64,000 bases of DNA, from contig NZ_CP079724.1 of the NCBI RefSeq assembly GCF_019334565.1, forward strand, positions 1,856,885 to 1,920,884, written 5' to 3'. Origin of the DNA: Streptococcus oralis. Its GTDB lineage: Bacteria; Bacillota; Bacilli; Lactobacillales; Streptococcaceae. A program made the position numbers and the translations under genes. Under the pieces are notes generated by a model, which saw only the letters and a program-made list of their open reading frames with translations, ran no database searches and had not been told where the DNA came from. Each line of letters starts with the position of its first letter. Within the stretch, counting starts at the first letter, position 1. Shown piece by piece: positions 1-7,004 of this stretch.

Positions 1-113
1 AGATCACCATAAGTATGTTCTTGACCTAAAACATTGTAGACAGGATATGTTGGTTGCGTTTGAGCAAAGTGCTCAATCGTTTCAATCATATCTTTTATCG
101 GTTTATTAGACAC
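1..113 (-). CDS. dltA: D-alanine--poly(phosphoribitol) ligase subunit DltA, N-terminal fragment
   Basis: Only the first 37 codons are present; the gene runs off the left edge. Translation from the GTG at 113 begins [16 protein letters not shown] and continues with a motif ending [10 protein letters not shown], which I recognise as the start of streptococcal DltA. The family activates D-alanine with ATP and loads it onto the carrier DltC for D-alanylation of teichoic acids. A strong Shine-Dalgarno (AAAGGAGA) lies just upstream, and dltX ends 20 bases before the start, matching the usual dltX-dltA order. Identification rests on the N-terminus and the neighbour only. Confidence 0.88.
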   Translation of the reverse strand, partial: MSNKPIKDMIETIEHFAQTQPTYPVYNVLGQEHTYGD

Positions 114-133
114 TGTTCCTCTTCTCCTTTAAA

Positions 134-265
134 CTAGAACTCATTATAAATAAAGGTGCCTTGGCTCTGACCAAGGTAACTAAAAAAATAAAGCAAACCA
201 AGTAAGATTACAAAATATAGAGCCGTCCGGCCTAAGAATACATGTAAATTTCGTTGTTTTTTCAT
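134..265 (-). CDS. dltX: DltX, small membrane protein of the dlt operon
   Basis: A 43-residue protein with a basic N-terminus (MKKQRNLHVFLGR), one hydrophobic segment (about residues 14-31) and the C-terminal tail GTFIYNEF. This tail and the position directly before dltA are typical of DltX, which in Gram-positives works with DltB and DltD in passing D-alanine to teichoic acids. There is only a weak ribosome binding site (GGA six bases before the ATG). The gene is short enough to be missed by length filters. It should head the dltXABCD transcript. Confidence 0.88.
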   Translation of the reverse strand: MKKQRNLHVFLGRTALYFVILLGLLYFFSYLGQSQGTFIYNEF

Positions 266-388
266 AAGCTATCCATTAATATATTATTTCTATTAACTAT
301 CAGTATGTATTGTTAGCATCTTATCTTCCTAACATTTTACCACTTTATCAACCTTTTTTTCAACTGTTTACCATAACTTAAAAATTGG

Positions 389-405
389 TTTTAGCTTATT
401 TTAAG
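389..405 (+). promoter_or_regulatory. CiaR-like direct repeat in the dltX-hslO intergenic region
   Basis: The sequence reads TTTTAG-N5-TTTAAG, one mismatch from the CiaR consensus TTTAAG-N5-TTTAAG. There is no clear -10 exactly 10 bases downstream; TATTAA follows after 11 bases. The orientation is toward hslO, not dlt. The match may be chance in AT-rich DNA. Apart from this and the hslO -10, I see nothing firm in positions 266-551. Confidence 0.25.
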
Positions 406-536
406 ATAAGTTAAAATATTAATGGTTGACGTCAATAAAAAATCCCATTACTATAAATCCCCTATACTAGTTATCACAAATTAAACAGTTAAAAAATTAA
501 CAGCAAACACACGGCTCCCCCTTTGGGCATTTTTAT

Positions 537-544
537 GCTAAAAT
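537..544 (+). promoter_or_regulatory. Extended -10 promoter of hslO, start-proximal
   Basis: TGCTAAAAT is an extended -10 element (TGn plus TAAAAT at 539-544). Only seven bases separate it from the ATG at 552, so transcription should start at or beside the start codon. No Shine-Dalgarno sequence precedes the ATG. This suggests a leaderless mRNA. Confidence 0.6.
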
Positions 545-551
545 AGTAGCT

Positions 552-1424
552 ATGGATAAAATTATTAAAACTATATCAGAAAGCGGAGCCTTTCGTGCTT
601 TTGTCCTTGATAGCACTGAAACCGTCCGCACTGCTCAAGAAAAACATCAAACTCAAGCTAGTTCAACTGTTGCACTTGGCCGTACCCTTATCGCTAGCCA
701 AATTCTCGCAGCCAATGAAAAAGGAAATACCAAGCTAACAGTTAAAGTTCTTGGAACCAGCTCTCTCGGTGCCATCATCACGGTCGCAGATACCAAGGGT
801 AACGTCAAAGGCTACGTTCAAAATCCTGGTGTTGACATCAAAAAGACTGCAACGGGTGAAGTCCTAGTCGGTCCTTTTGTCGGAAATGGTCAATTTCTCG
901 TTATCACAGACTATGGTACTGGAAATCCTTACAACTCCATGACTCCCCTCATCTCTGGAGAAATCGGTGAAGATTTGGCATACTACCTGACAGAAAGCCA
1001 ACAAACCCCTTCAGCAGTCGGCCTCAATGTTCTTTTGGATAAAGACGACAAGGTCAAAGTTGCCGGAGGTTTCCTTCTCCAAGTATTGCCAGGGGCCAAG
1101 GAAGAAGAGATTGCCCGCTTTGAAAAACGCATCCAAGAAATGCCCGCTATCTCAACCCTTCTGGAAAGCGATGACCATATCGAAGCCCTCCTCAAGGCCA
1201 TCTATGGTGACGAATCTTACAAACGTCTATCTGAAGAAGAAATCCGTTTCCAATGTGACTGCAACAAAGACCGTTTTATGAACGCTCTTGCCAGCCTTCC
1301 AAGCTCAGACCTTGAAGAAATGAAAGAGGAAGACCACGGGGCAGAAATCACTTGTCAATTCTGCCAAACAACTTATAACTTTGATGAAAACGACCTGGAG
1401 GAACTCATTCGTGACAAATCTTAA
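552..1424 (+). CDS. hslO: Redox-regulated chaperone Hsp33
   Basis: A 290-residue protein of the length usual for Hsp33. The C-terminus carries the zinc-binding redox switch: CxC at residues 235/237 and CxxC at 268/271. The reduced, zinc-bound form is inactive; oxidation releases zinc and turns the cytoplasmic protein into a holdase for unfolding proteins. The start ATG lies seven bases after an extended -10 with no ribosome binding site, so the mRNA is probably leaderless. The stop overlaps the start of the next gene by 14 bases, so hslO and the dihydrouridine synthase are translationally linked, an arrangement I recall from pneumococci. Confidence 0.95.
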   Translation: MDKIIKTISESGAFRAFVLDSTETVRTAQEKHQTQASSTVALGRTLIASQILAANEKGNTKLTVKVLGTSSLGAIITVADTKGNVKGYVQNPGVDIKKTATGEVLVGPFVGNGQFLVITDYGTGNPYNSMTPLISGEIGEDLAYYLTESQQTPSAVGLNVLLDKDDKVKVAGGFLLQVLPGAKEEEIARFEKRIQEMPAISTLLESDDHIEALLKAIYGDESYKRLSEEEIRFQCDCNKDRFMNALASLPSSDLEEMKEEDHGAEITCQFCQTTYNFDENDLEELIRDKS

Positions 1425-2391
1425 TACACCTTTTATGATTGGCAATGTTGAGATTCCCAATCGTACCGTTCTAGCGCCCATGGCTGGTGTCACCAACTCA
1501 GCCTTTCGTACTATCGCAAAAGAGCTCGGAGCTGGACTTGTTGTCATGGAAATGGTCTCTGACAAAGGAATCCAATACAACAACGAAAAAACCCTGCACA
1601 TGCTTCATATTGATGAAGGAGAAAACCCAGTTTCTATCCAACTTTTTGGTAGCGACGAAGATAGCCTCGCACGCGCAGCAGAATTCATACAAGAAAATAC
1701 CAAGACTGATATCGTCGATATCAACATGGGTTGCCCAGTTAACAAAATCGTGAAAAATGAAGCTGGCGCTATGTGGCTCAAGGACCCAGACAAGATCTAC
1801 TCTATTATTAACAAGGTCCAATCTGTCCTTGATATCCCCCTCACTGTCAAAATGCGTACAGGATGGTCTGATCCATCCCTCGCCGTGGAAAATGCCCTCG
1901 CTGCAGAGGCTGCAGGTGTCTCTGCCCTCGCTATGCATGGCCGTACCCGCGAACAAATGTATACTGGCCACGCAGACCTTGAGACCCTTCACAAGGTCGC
2001 TCAAGCTTTGACAAAAATTCCATTCATCGCCAACGGTGACATCCGTACGGTCCAAGAAGCCAAACAGCGTATCGAAGAAGTCGGGGCTGACGCTGTCATG
2101 ATTGGTCGCGCTGCTATGGGAAATCCCTACCTCTTCAACCAAATCAATCACTATTTTGAAACTGGAGAAATTCTCCCTGACTTGACTTTCGAAGACAAGA
2201 TGAAAATCGCCTACGAGCACTTGAAACGCTTGATTAACCTCAAAGGAGAAAACGTAGCCGTTCGTGAATTCCGTGGCCTCGCTCCTCACTATCTCCGGGG
2301 TACATCTGGCGCAGCCAAACTTCGTGGAGCCATTTCACAAGCTAACACCCTGGCAGAGATTGAAGCCCTCTTGCAATTAGACAAAGTATAG
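1411..2391 (+). CDS. dusB: tRNA-dihydrouridine synthase (DusB type)
   Basis: This 326-residue TIM-barrel flavoprotein reduces uridine in the tRNA D-loop. Visible signatures are [14 protein letters not shown] near the N-terminus, the NMGCP motif with the catalytic cysteine, [19 protein letters not shown] and the phosphate-binding [15 protein letters not shown]. The start is the GTG at 1411, nine bases after GGAGG. An in-frame TTG at 1381 would add ten residues with no family likeness and lacks a ribosome binding site. The gene overlaps hslO by 14 bases and ends at a strong hairpin. Dus paralogues differ in which uridine they modify, so the DusB label is approximate. Confidence 0.93.
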   Translation: MTNLNTPFMIGNVEIPNRTVLAPMAGVTNSAFRTIAKELGAGLVVMEMVSDKGIQYNNEKTLHMLHIDEGENPVSIQLFGSDEDSLARAAEFIQENTKTDIVDINMGCPVNKIVKNEAGAMWLKDPDKIYSIINKVQSVLDIPLTVKMRTGWSDPSLAVENALAAEAAGVSALAMHGRTREQMYTGHADLETLHKVAQALTKIPFIANGDIRTVQEAKQRIEEVGADAVMIGRAAMGNPYLFNQINHYFETGEILPDLTFEDKMKIAYEHLKRLINLKGENVAVREFRGLAPHYLRGTSGAAKLRGAISQANTLAEIEALLQLDKV

Positions 2392-2410
2392 TCTCACATC
2401 TACAACTTAC

Positions 2411-2449
2411 AAAAACGGCAAAGCTCAAAAATGAGTCTTGCCGTTTTTT
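2411..2449. terminator. Bidirectional terminator between dusB and the YoaK-family gene
   Basis: An 11-base inverted repeat (AAAAACGGCAA / TTGCCGTTTTT) with A- and T-runs on either side serves both converging genes. The last two bases overlap the stop of the minus-strand gene. Confidence 0.85.
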
Positions 2450-3134
2450 ATATGTTTTCATCTTGTAAATCTAATCGCTTCACTCTAGCTATATAGTAGG
2501 ACATAATCAAAAACAAATTGAGGCTGATAATCCAAACAGACCATTCATGAAGAAAATGCATCAATACAGCCAAGCTGATTGCCCCCACTATGAAACTTCC
2601 CACAACAATCCCATAATTTAAGGCCTGACGACGGTATTCTTGGATATTTCCTTCTCTTCTAGCGATGCGATACAAAGCGGTCAACATCTTTCGGTAATTT
2701 CCAGACGTCATAAAAATGACATAGGGATGATCTTCTATCAAACTACCCGTAAATGTTAGCATCATCATTCCTGTTCCAAAAGCAATAAAAGGAACTTCTA
2801 ATAGAGGAAATCGTGAAAAGAAAGGCAAAATAAGGGTCCCGATAAATAAGGGGAGCAACATCTTAACCCGCCAGTAGGCCGTTTTGCGGTATTCTTTCAT
2901 GTGCAATGCAAACAGAAATCCTAGAGAAAAGAAAATAATGGAGCAGAATCGCAGCATCGTATTGATGACATTTGAGTCGTGCCAGTCAGATATAAGTAGG
3001 AGAATATTCCCTGTCTGTGTCGCTACCAAACTATGGTATTGAATATGGCAAAACACATCCAAAGAACCACCTACAAACCCAAGAAATACTCCCATCAGTC
3101 GTGTGTTTTGAGGTAAGATTAATTTATCTGCCAT
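2448..3134 (-). CDS. YoaK family (DUF1275) membrane protein
   Basis: A 228-residue integral membrane protein. The N-terminal region (MGVFLGFVGGSLDVFCH, then ATQTGNILLL) is the typical YoaK/DUF1275 signature, and about six hydrophobic segments follow. The biochemical role of the family is not established. I recall that the pneumococcal competence-induced protein Ccs4 belongs to this family, but cannot check that here. A lipoprotein gene lies 126 bases upstream on the same strand with no strong terminator between them, so read-through from its promoters is possible. The gene also has its own extended -10 at 3166-3174. Confidence 0.85.
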   Translation of the reverse strand: MADKLILPQNTRLMGVFLGFVGGSLDVFCHIQYHSLVATQTGNILLLISDWHDSNVINTMLRFCSIIFFSLGFLFALHMKEYRKTAYWRVKMLLPLFIGTLILPFFSRFPLLEVPFIAFGTGMMMLTFTGSLIEDHPYVIFMTSGNYRKMLTALYRIARREGNIQEYRRQALNYGIVVGSFIVGAISLAVLMHFLHEWSVWIISLNLFLIMSYYIARVKRLDLQDENI

Positions 3135-3165
3135 GTACTATCACTCGTTTTCCTTTGATTTTTTG

Positions 3166-3174
3166 ATTATACCA
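3166..3174 (-). promoter_or_regulatory. Extended -10 of the YoaK-family gene
   Basis: On the minus strand TGGTATAAT is a perfect extended -10. It lies about 31 bases upstream of the ATG at 3134, and the -35 region is weak. A loose Shine-Dalgarno (AAAGGAAAACGAG) lies between. Confidence 0.65.
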
Positions 3175-3260
3175 CTTTCTCTTGGAGAAACTAAGTGAAA
3201 AACAGTTGGCTCACTCTTTTACAGCACGATTTCTAGTAAAAGTTAAAGCACCAAATTTTA

Positions 3261-3944
3261 TTATTGAATCAAGGCAACACTCGAAACTTTACCATCCGCA
3301 CCTGTTGTAATTTGAATGATTTTTCCGCCACCGATTTTGGCATTATACTTGCCATCATCAAGAGTATAAGAGTAGCCTCTGATAGAATAGTTTTCTTTCT
3401 TTCCATCTGCAGTTTCTACTGTAAACTGGCCCCCTGATGAAACCGTAATAGTTTCGCCATTTGCTCCCTTCCAGTTGCCTGCAGCTGCTGAGAAATCACC
3501 ATCGACCATGGTTAAAACACCCTTGTAGCGTTTGTTGTGTTCTGCTTGCTTGTCTTGAAGTTGGCGGTCAGTTGTTGGATCATAGCCTGACTGGTTAGAC
3601 TGAGCTTGAGAACCTTGCTGAGTTGAAGGTGCCTGAGATGGAGCTTGTTGACTAGGAGCTGCTTGTTCTTGTCTTGATTCAGGTGTCGGTTTCGCTTGTG
3701 ACTGATCTGCCGTTGTAGAAGACTGACCAGAAGATGCCTGAGCCTTTTCAGATGAAGCTGAGCTTGAAGATTTTTGTGTCTTGCTTTCTTTGCTAGAAGA
3801 AGCTGCTTTAGAACTGGATGATTGACTTGTCTTGGCAGAGCTGCTGGTTTGAGTGGTTTCGTTTTTATTTCCACAAGCTCCTAGTAGCAAGGTAGAAGCC
3901 AATACAGTCGCTGCCATCAATTTGATATAGGTTTTCTTTTTCAT
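3261..3944 (-). CDS. Serine-rich lipoprotein with C-terminal DUF6287-like domain
   Basis: A 227-residue secreted lipoprotein. Residues 1-23 form a lipoprotein signal peptide ending in the lipobox LLGAC. Next comes a long low-complexity linker rich in Ser, Ala, Gln and Lys (about residues 25-120), then a compact domain of about 85 residues beginning VLTMVDGDFSAAAGNWKG. I believe this is the small domain called DUF6287 in streptococcal lipoproteins; its function is unknown. The start is the ATG at 3944, six bases after AAAGGAG; an upstream in-frame start would spoil the signal peptide. A consensus sigma-A promoter and, further out, a perfect ComX box precede it. Confidence 0.8.
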   Translation of the reverse strand: MKKKTYIKLMAATVLASTLLLGACGNKNETTQTSSSAKTSQSSSSKAASSSKESKTQKSSSSASSEKAQASSGQSSTTADQSQAKPTPESRQEQAAPSQQAPSQAPSTQQGSQAQSNQSGYDPTTDRQLQDKQAEHNKRYKGVLTMVDGDFSAAAGNWKGANGETITVSSGGQFTVETADGKKENYSIRGYSYTLDDGKYNAKIGGGKIIQITTGADGKVSSVALIQ

Positions 3945-3998
3945 TTTTCTACTCCTTTGTAACATTTTTGAAATGTTAAGAAATCTTTTTGTAATATA

Positions 3999-4027
3999 AT
4001 TGTAACATCGGGCTTTGAATCTGTCAA
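3999..4027 (-). promoter_or_regulatory. Consensus promoter of the lipoprotein gene
   Basis: On the minus strand TTGACA (4022-4027), a 17-base spacer and TACAAT (3999-4004) give a near-perfect sigma-A promoter. The leader to the ATG at 3944 is about 50 bases. Confidence 0.8.
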
Positions 4028-4070
4028 CTATTTAGAGAAACTATTTAAAAAAATTTCTCTCTACTATTTC

Positions 4071-4078
4071 TATTCGTA
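4071..4078 (-). promoter_or_regulatory. Perfect ComX box (combox)
   Basis: The minus strand reads TACGAATA, an 8/8 match to the streptococcal late-competence (ComX/SigX) box, preceded by a T-rich stretch as is usual for such promoters. It points toward the lipoprotein gene, whose ATG is about 127 bases downstream, beyond the sigma-A promoter. This suggests competence induction of the lipoprotein and perhaps the YoaK-family gene. Confidence 0.6.
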
Positions 4079-4103
4079 ATAAAACAGAAAAATAGAAGAT
4101 TTT

Positions 4104-4193
4104 TTAGATAAGAGCCCTATTTTTGCATCGCTCTTGTGTAATCCTAAGAAAGATAGCCACCCCTAATACAGTCGCAACAAAAAGCCATCTCAT
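4104..4193 (-). CDS. Possible 29-residue membrane peptide (doubtful)
   Basis: An open frame MRWLFVATVLGVAIFL... followed by a basic tail. It has a clear hydrophobic segment, but the ATG has no ribosome binding site and the upstream side is the NAD-operon terminator, so it may be chance or a gene remnant. It ends 26 bases before the ComX box. Confidence 0.2.
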   Translation of the reverse strand: MRWLFVATVLGVAIFLRITQERCKNRALI

Positions 4194-4206
4194 GATGGTA
4201 CATAAA

Positions 4207-4236
4207 GAGGTCGGGAAAAGTTCCCGACCTCACTTT
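4207..4236 (-). terminator. Terminator after the NAD operon
   Basis: An 11-base perfect stem (GAGGTCGGGAA / TTCCCGACCTC at 4207-4231) follows the stop of the Nudix gene and has T's on the minus side and A's on the plus side. Confidence 0.8.
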
Positions 4237-5010
4237 TTATTTCAATCGATAGGTTTTTCTTGGTTTCTTTTTGGGAACTCGTTTGAGTCCGACTTCTTCT
4301 ACATATTCGCCGTATTTTACGAGAAAGTTATTGCTGACGATTGGGCGACCTGGGTTGATGAGATTGACTAGTTCAGTTCCTTCGTAGACAGTGAACTCCT
4401 CTTCCAGCAGATAAAGGAAGGTCGGATTCCAATCGAGACGGCCTTGGATTCGTTTGATGGACTCTTGGATAATAGCATAATGGTCAAAGGCGAAGGCTCT
4501 CTCCTCCAACTCTACTCCCTCTAAGAAGCACTTGCCCGTCCGAAAATCCACATCTACAAAAACCACATCCTTAGCATCGTCTCCAGCCTGAACGAGGTCT
4601 AATGCGCGACTAGGCAGATAAACCAAGTGGGCAATGGTCACTGTCCACCCCCGTGGATCACGACCGGGGGTTGATACCGTCATCAATTGCTCGATTTTTT
4701 CCAAAGGTAGATCGAGATTGACTTCTTCTCTCACCTCGCGTTGACAGGCATGCGCAGCTTCCTCTCCCTTATCCATAAAGCCTCCAACCAAAGCCAAACA
4801 GTTTTGATAAGGGTGAGCCTTGCGACGGATCAGCAGGAGCTTGATCTTTCCTTCAACAAAGCAGTAGGCCACCATATCCACTGTCACACTTGGTTTTTCA
4901 TATTGAGGGAGTTCCTGCTTGTAGTACCAGTCTAAAAACTCCTCCTGACTGGCATGGATTTCATAATACTCTTTTTCCGTCATCCCTTCTGGAATCTTTA
5001 TGTCTGCCAT
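4237..5010 (-). CDS. Nudix-domain protein of the NrtR type (ADP-ribose-sensing regulator or hydrolase)
   Basis: A 257-residue protein. Residues about 45-175 are a Nudix domain with the box GFMDKGE-x7-REVREEVNL; the usual glycine near the end of the box is Asn, while the metal-binding REVREE is intact. The rest (ending in a very basic tail, KKKPRKTYRLK) looks like the winged-helix domain of NrtR-family NAD regulators. It is the last gene of an operon with pnuC and nadR (one base between it and pnuC), which fits a regulator of NAD salvage that senses ADP-ribose. It could instead be an active ADP-ribose pyrophosphatase. I identified no operator. Confidence 0.75.
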   Translation of the reverse strand: MADIKIPEGMTEKEYYEIHASQEEFLDWYYKQELPQYEKPSVTVDMVAYCFVEGKIKLLLIRRKAHPYQNCLALVGGFMDKGEEAAHACQREVREEVNLDLPLEKIEQLMTVSTPGRDPRGWTVTIAHLVYLPSRALDLVQAGDDAKDVVFVDVDFRTGKCFLEGVELEERAFAFDHYAIIQESIKRIQGRLDWNPTFLYLLEEEFTVYEGTELVNLINPGRPIVSNNFLVKYGEYVEEVGLKRVPKKKPRKTYRLK

Positions 5011-5011
5011 C

Positions 5012-5791
5012 TTATGCCTCCTTTCGAACTGCCTTAGTCCATTGGTACCAACCCACTAGACTATTGAGTGTGTAAACCCAGTACATCCCTTGGATGTGAA
5101 TATTTTCACCCCACCAGAGATAAATACTAAAGAGATTGGTTGCAATCCAGAAAATCCATTGCTCACGGTAGAGACGTGTCATCAAGAGCTGACCAACACC
5201 ATTGGTCGCATCAGTAACGCTATCACGGAAAGGGCGAGCGCTATTGATACTTTGATAAGCCAAGCCCATACCAATCCAGATAATGGCAGTCAAGGCTAAG
5301 TACTTGAGCCAGTCAATCACAGATAATTTCTTAGCTTCAAAGTGGGATTCTTCTGGTTTTTCCTGTTCATTGATACGATTTGACAGCCAAGCATAGAGAC
5401 CAATCGGCTGCATGACAAAGAAGTAAACAGTCGTCAAGACTTCTCCATAAAAAGTCGCATTCATGGCCAAGATCAAGTAGATTGCTGAGTTAATGGCCCC
5501 AAAGAGATAATTGCTTGCACGACCTTCTGCTACTAAAATAACACAGACAATCCCAGTCCAGGATGCAAACAAGCTCAACCAGTCATGGCTTTCCGTATTT
5601 TGAGTGAATTCCAAGATCAAGGGAACACTCGACAAGGCGATGAGATACAACCACTGGAAAAGGCTACGGCCTACAAAGAGATCTTTCCATAGCAAGCGCA
5701 TGATTCCTGCAAAACCAATCTTACGGGCTTCGGCATGGACATTGTTAAAGTTTTCGATAAATTGTGTGATTTTTTTAGTTACTGTTTTCAT
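5012..5791 (-). CDS. pnuC: Nicotinamide riboside transporter PnuC
   Basis: A 259-residue membrane protein with about seven hydrophobic helices and the PnuC-type motifs NYLFGAINSAIYLILA and LYREQWIFWIATNLFSIYLWW. PnuC carries nicotinamide riboside across the membrane by facilitated diffusion, and trapping depends on phosphorylation by NadR. The gene lies nine bases downstream of nadR and one base upstream of the Nudix gene, so all three are probably one transcript. The N-terminal 35 residues are soluble and basic. Confidence 0.92.
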   Translation of the reverse strand: MKTVTKKITQFIENFNNVHAEARKIGFAGIMRLLWKDLFVGRSLFQWLYLIALSSVPLILEFTQNTESHDWLSLFASWTGIVCVILVAEGRASNYLFGAINSAIYLILAMNATFYGEVLTTVYFFVMQPIGLYAWLSNRINEQEKPEESHFEAKKLSVIDWLKYLALTAIIWIGMGLAYQSINSARPFRDSVTDATNGVGQLLMTRLYREQWIFWIATNLFSIYLWWGENIHIQGMYWVYTLNSLVGWYQWTKAVRKEA

Positions 5792-5800
5792 AATTTTCTC

Positions 5801-6859
5801 CTAATCTGCTTGGTAAATAGCATCGATAGCCACTTTTGCTGCTTCATAATTACCTAGATAATCCTCAGCTAGATAAACTAGTGGGATGGTGGTTAAATAT
5901 CGCTCTCTCATCTGATCCAAATGCTGGGAAAAACTGTAGCGAATGTGGTCTTCTGCCATGGTCATATCTCTAAATCCGTCATTGACATAGGAACCGACAG
6001 GTTGCACGAAGAGAATCAAGTCCCATTTTTCCTTGGCCAAGATTGAAACAAAGAGATTGTCAAAGGTTTCTCCTGATAAATCCCCTTGGTCCTCAGTCTC
6101 CATGTAATAGTCATAGTAGCCCTTGGTTACCAAGGAGTTGGTATCGGCTATCACTAGACCTCGATTGGCATTGCTATCGATTAACTTGGAGGTCTGGTCA
6201 TACTGCCCTAAAAGGAGATAATAATAATCCTTTGGAGTCAATTCATCGTCGCGGACATTGTTTTTGATCTGGTACTCACGCGCGTATTCCAGACTAACGG
6301 GCGCATCGTAATACCTTGCCAAATCCTTGGCTAGAGTAGTCTTCCCATTACTGGCACTTCCCATAATCAAGACTTTCTTTGTAAACTGACGTCGGAAGGG
6401 TTGAGCGATGTATTTCCAATATTTGCTTGGATTTTCTCTAATCATAGTCGCTGAGATACCAAACTTTCTTTCTTGCAAGACAGTGCCAAATCCACGCTTA
6501 GATAACTCTTGCTGGTATTCTTCTTCTCCCACAAAGAAAGTCAGTTCTTGCTGAGTTTCATCATAGGAAATCTCCGCTAACATCTGGTCCAACCACTCCT
6601 GCCAGCCCATAGGGTAACGGGGAAGGTTGGTCTCATCCAGCTTGCAGACAGAGGTCAATTCGTCATCACGAAAAGCCTCTCTGATATAGCGAAATCGTTT
6701 TTGCAGACTTAAACCTACCTGCTCACCTCGGTCTCCCTCATAGCCTGACACGACTACCCAGACCTGGTCACACTGACGCTTCGCTCGCTGGATCAGATCG
6801 ATATGCCCTTGATGGAGAGGGGCAAAGGTCCCAAATACCACTGCTGTTTTCTTTTTCAT
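5801..6859 (-). CDS. nadR: Bifunctional NMN adenylyltransferase / nicotinamide riboside kinase NadR
   Basis: A 352-residue two-domain protein. The N-terminal half is a nucleotidyltransferase with GTFAPLHQGHIDLI (HxGH motif) and ISATMIREN. The C-terminal half is a P-loop kinase with Walker A GSASNGKTT. The kinase phosphorylates nicotinamide riboside imported by PnuC and the transferase converts NMN to NAD. The N-terminal helix-turn-helix found in enterobacterial NadR is absent, so a separate regulator is expected; the Nudix gene of the same operon is a candidate. The promoter is at 6910-6937, followed by a leader of about 45 bases that is almost pure A/T. Confidence 0.93.
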   Translation of the reverse strand: MKKKTAVVFGTFAPLHQGHIDLIQRAKRQCDQVWVVVSGYEGDRGEQVGLSLQKRFRYIREAFRDDELTSVCKLDETNLPRYPMGWQEWLDQMLAEISYDETQQELTFFVGEEEYQQELSKRGFGTVLQERKFGISATMIRENPSKYWKYIAQPFRRQFTKKVLIMGSASNGKTTLAKDLARYYDAPVSLEYAREYQIKNNVRDDELTPKDYYYLLLGQYDQTSKLIDSNANRGLVIADTNSLVTKGYYDYYMETEDQGDLSGETFDNLFVSILAKEKWDLILFVQPVGSYVNDGFRDMTMAEDHIRYSFSQHLDQMRERYLTTIPLVYLAEDYLGNYEAAKVAIDAIYQAD

Positions 6860-6909
6860 AAACGTTTTACCTTTTTATAATTTTTGATATTTTTATTTTC
6901 TATGTTTTT

Positions 6910-6937
6910 ATTATATACTATATTTTTGTTTTGTCAA
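6910..6937 (-). promoter_or_regulatory. Consensus promoter of nadR-pnuC-Nudix operon
   Basis: On the minus strand TTGACA (6932-6937), 16 bases, then TATAAT (6910-6915). Both hexamers are perfect. The surrounding 140 bases are extremely AT-rich. Confidence 0.8.
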
Positions 6938-6969
6938 TAGTTTTTTATCATTTTTTATAAAAAAGTAGC

Positions 6970-6996
6970 AAAAAAGAACCAGGATTACTCCTGACT
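6970..6996 (-). terminator. Terminator of ctsR-clpC
   Basis: On the minus strand AGTCAGGA-GTAA-TCCTGGTT forms a short hairpin followed by CTTTTTT, directly after the clpC stop. Confidence 0.65.
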
Positions 6997-7004
6997 CTCC
7001 ATTT

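Noticed and set aside
428..551. A csRNA-type small RNA downstream of the CiaR-like repeat
   Set aside because: No correctly spaced -10, no two-hairpin structure and no terminator before hslO.
1381..1410. An upstream TTG/ATG start for the dihydrouridine synthase
   Set aside because: The added residues have no family likeness, and the GTG at 1411 has a correctly spaced GGAGG.
1498..2289. A 263-codon minus-strand frame opposite dusB
   Set aside because: No recognisable motif, no ribosome binding site, and complete overlap with a gene whose catalytic motifs are intact.
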